Shown here: positions 4,751-5,769 of the stretch, in pieces
How the letters are laid out: the number at the start of each line of letters is the position of its first letter
Position numbering within the stretch: the first letter of the stretch is position 1
Assembly: GCA_959600065.1 (NCBI GenBank)
Contig: CAUGKZ010000129.1
Coordinates: forward strand, 1 to 5,769
Length of the DNA stretch: 5,769 nucleotides
Reading direction: 5' to 3'
Source of the DNA: an uncultured Kroppenstedtia sp.
Lineage (GTDB): Bacteria; Bacillota; Bacilli; Thermoactinomycetales; DSM-45169
Translations under genes and position numbers: made by a program
Notes under the pieces: generated by a model
The model's input: the letters and a program-made list of their open reading frames with translations, nothing else
Databases searched by the model: none
Told to the model about the DNA's origin: nothing

Positions 4751-5769
4751 TCACTGGACGTTTGTCTGGTTTCCATGATCTGGGTAAACTTCGTTCTCCT
4801 CTGCACCCGAGGAGCTGTTATCTTCATCAGTTCCATGATCTGATGGTGGATCTTCCACTTCTTTATCGGATGGTTTAGGTTTGTCCTCTTTCGGTGCAGG
4901 TTCTTTCTTGGCTGGATGCTCCTTCACCGGATCCTTTTCAGCCTTATCCTGCTTCCCTTCGTTTTTGTGATCCTTATCTTCGTCCGATGGATTTTGTGAA
5001 TCTACATCCTTGGAATCCGCCGGGTCCTCATCCGGATCCGGCTCTATTTCCGGATCTTGATTATTCATCATCTCCAACCATTCATCTTCCGTCAGTGGAT
5101 ATTTCTCCTGGAAGGATTCCAGAATGGCCACCAACTCCGCGGAATGATTGTCGATTTCATCGATCTCGATCTCCGTTCCTTCTTCACAAGCTAAGAGCCA
5201 CAAAGCATACTTTGTTGGAGACACCTCGTACTCTTTGGCCCGGCTCTTCAACTCATCAGGAAGAGACATGGTGTACAGGAATTGAGAATCCTTCAAATCC
5301 GGATTCTGGCCTATTTTTTCTTGAATATGGGTCAGCGTACCCTCAAAATCGGTTCTCTCTTTTTCGGCAAGGACTTCCGAACCGGAGGAGGTCTGACTCA
5401 GAAAGATCCCGTTCTCCGTATTCAGCAATCCCTTGTAATCCCTTTGGGCATGGGTCAGCAGATTGGTAACAAAGTCGTCAACATGGACCCCCTTGAAAGC
5501 CATGTCCCCCTTGATCCGATCCGCCAACTTTGACCCCTTGCCGTTCATTCCGTCGACAGAGATCACTTCATGATCCTTGTTCACCCCGATCACCAGACTG
5601 GATTCCGTGTCATCGAGATAAACATAGGACTGGGCATTGACATCTACCGGCTGAAACAATGGTAAGATCATAGCGATCACCAATGCAGCCGCTACCAATC
5701 CTCCCATAATCCAGGGGTTTCGTCTCAACCAGCCCCAACGGTCAGGCGCCTCTTGCAAAGTAAAATGGA
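4751..5769 (-). CDS. rsgI: RsgI-like anti-sigma-I factor (partial, N-terminus off the right edge)
   Basis: This membrane protein resembles RsgI, which holds the alternative sigma factor SigI inactive through a short cytosolic N-terminal domain. The frame is open to the window edge, so the gene continues upstream. A TTG at 5758 could start it only if the anti-sigma domain were missing. Counting from that TTG, the order is: basic cytosolic end, membrane helix at about 16-35 (WIMGGLVAAALVIAMILPLF), an extracytoplasmic RsgI-type domain beginning SYVYLDD with GVNKDHEVISVDGMNGKG at 58-75, and a folded region to about 233. From about 234 to 329 follows a tail dominated by Asp, Glu, Lys, Pro and Ser that should be disordered outside the cell. 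The sigI gene would be expected just upstream, off the window. The usual Asp-x-Asn-Pro-Ser segment after the membrane helix reads DDTESS here, without Asn-Pro. The family call rests on architecture and short motifs. Confidence 0.75.
   Translation of the reverse strand, partial: HFTLQEAPDRWGWLRRNPWIMGGLVAAALVIAMILPLFQPVDVNAQSYVYLDDTESSLVIGVNKDHEVISVDGMNGKGSKLADRIKGDMAFKGVHVDDFVTNLLTHAQRDYKGLLNTENGIFLSQTSSGSEVLAEKERTDFEGTLTHIQEKIGQNPDLKDSQFLYTMSLPDELKSRAKEYEVSPTKYALWLLACEEGTEIEIDEIDNHSAELVAILESFQEKYPLTEDEWLEMMNNQDPEIEPDPDEDPADSKDVDSQNPSDEDKDHKNEGKQDKAEKDPVKEHPAKKEPAPKEDKPKPSDKEVEDPPSDHGTDEDNSSSGAEENEVYPDHGNQTNVQ

Noticed and set aside
4639..4836. Minus-strand open frame of 65 codons between the RsgI-like and AbrB-type genes
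   Set aside because: It begins inside the RsgI-like coding sequence in another frame and shows no domain or ribosome site. Its end just before the AbrB-type start looks fortuitous.

Overview
The window is a gene-dense, moderately GC-rich stretch in which every supported gene lies on the minus strand. Transcription therefore runs from the right edge to the left edge. The gene content (RsgI-type anti-sigma factor, AbrB-type regulator, strong AGGAGG ribosome sites, a cre-like box) indicates a Gram-positive Bacillales-type organism. The amino-acid dehydrogenase resembles, from memory, the phenylalanine dehydrogenase of Thermoactinomyces intermedius more closely than any Bacillus leucine dehydrogenase. 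A member of the Thermoactinomycetaceae is my best guess, inferred without a database search.

Layout in the direction of transcription. (1) 5769-4751: most of a membrane-anchored RsgI-like anti-sigma factor, whose N-terminal cytosolic domain lies beyond the right edge. (2) 4634-4386: a small AbrB-type regulator with an added four-cysteine zinc-knuckle tail, followed at once by a clear intrinsic terminator. (3) 4360-4229: a regulatory gap with an inverted repeat, an extended -10 promoter candidate and a cre-like site. (4) 4228-2636: two crotonase-fold genes, a PaaF-type enoyl-CoA hydratase and a PaaG-type ring-epoxide isomerase, 15 bases apart and probably co-translated. (5) 2635-2502: a second regulatory gap with a promoter candidate and a perfect 14-base dyad resembling TetR/PaaR-type operators. 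(6) 2501-1: phenylalanine dehydrogenase, then the alpha and beta subunits of a thiamine-diphosphate 2-oxoacid dehydrogenase E1, separated by 14 bases and then overlapping by 8. The beta gene runs off the left edge, where E2 and E3 genes might follow.

Together, genes 4-6 read as phenylalanine catabolism. Phenylalanine dehydrogenase gives phenylpyruvate. The E1 pair could start oxidative decarboxylation of phenylpyruvate directly to phenylacetyl-CoA. PaaG and PaaF would act further down the phenylacetyl-CoA ring-opening and beta-oxidation route. The individual enzyme families are well supported. The phenylpyruvate specificity of the E1 enzyme and the single-pathway reading are inferences from gene order. 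No RNA genes, insertion sequences, CRISPR arrays or plus-strand genes could be supported.
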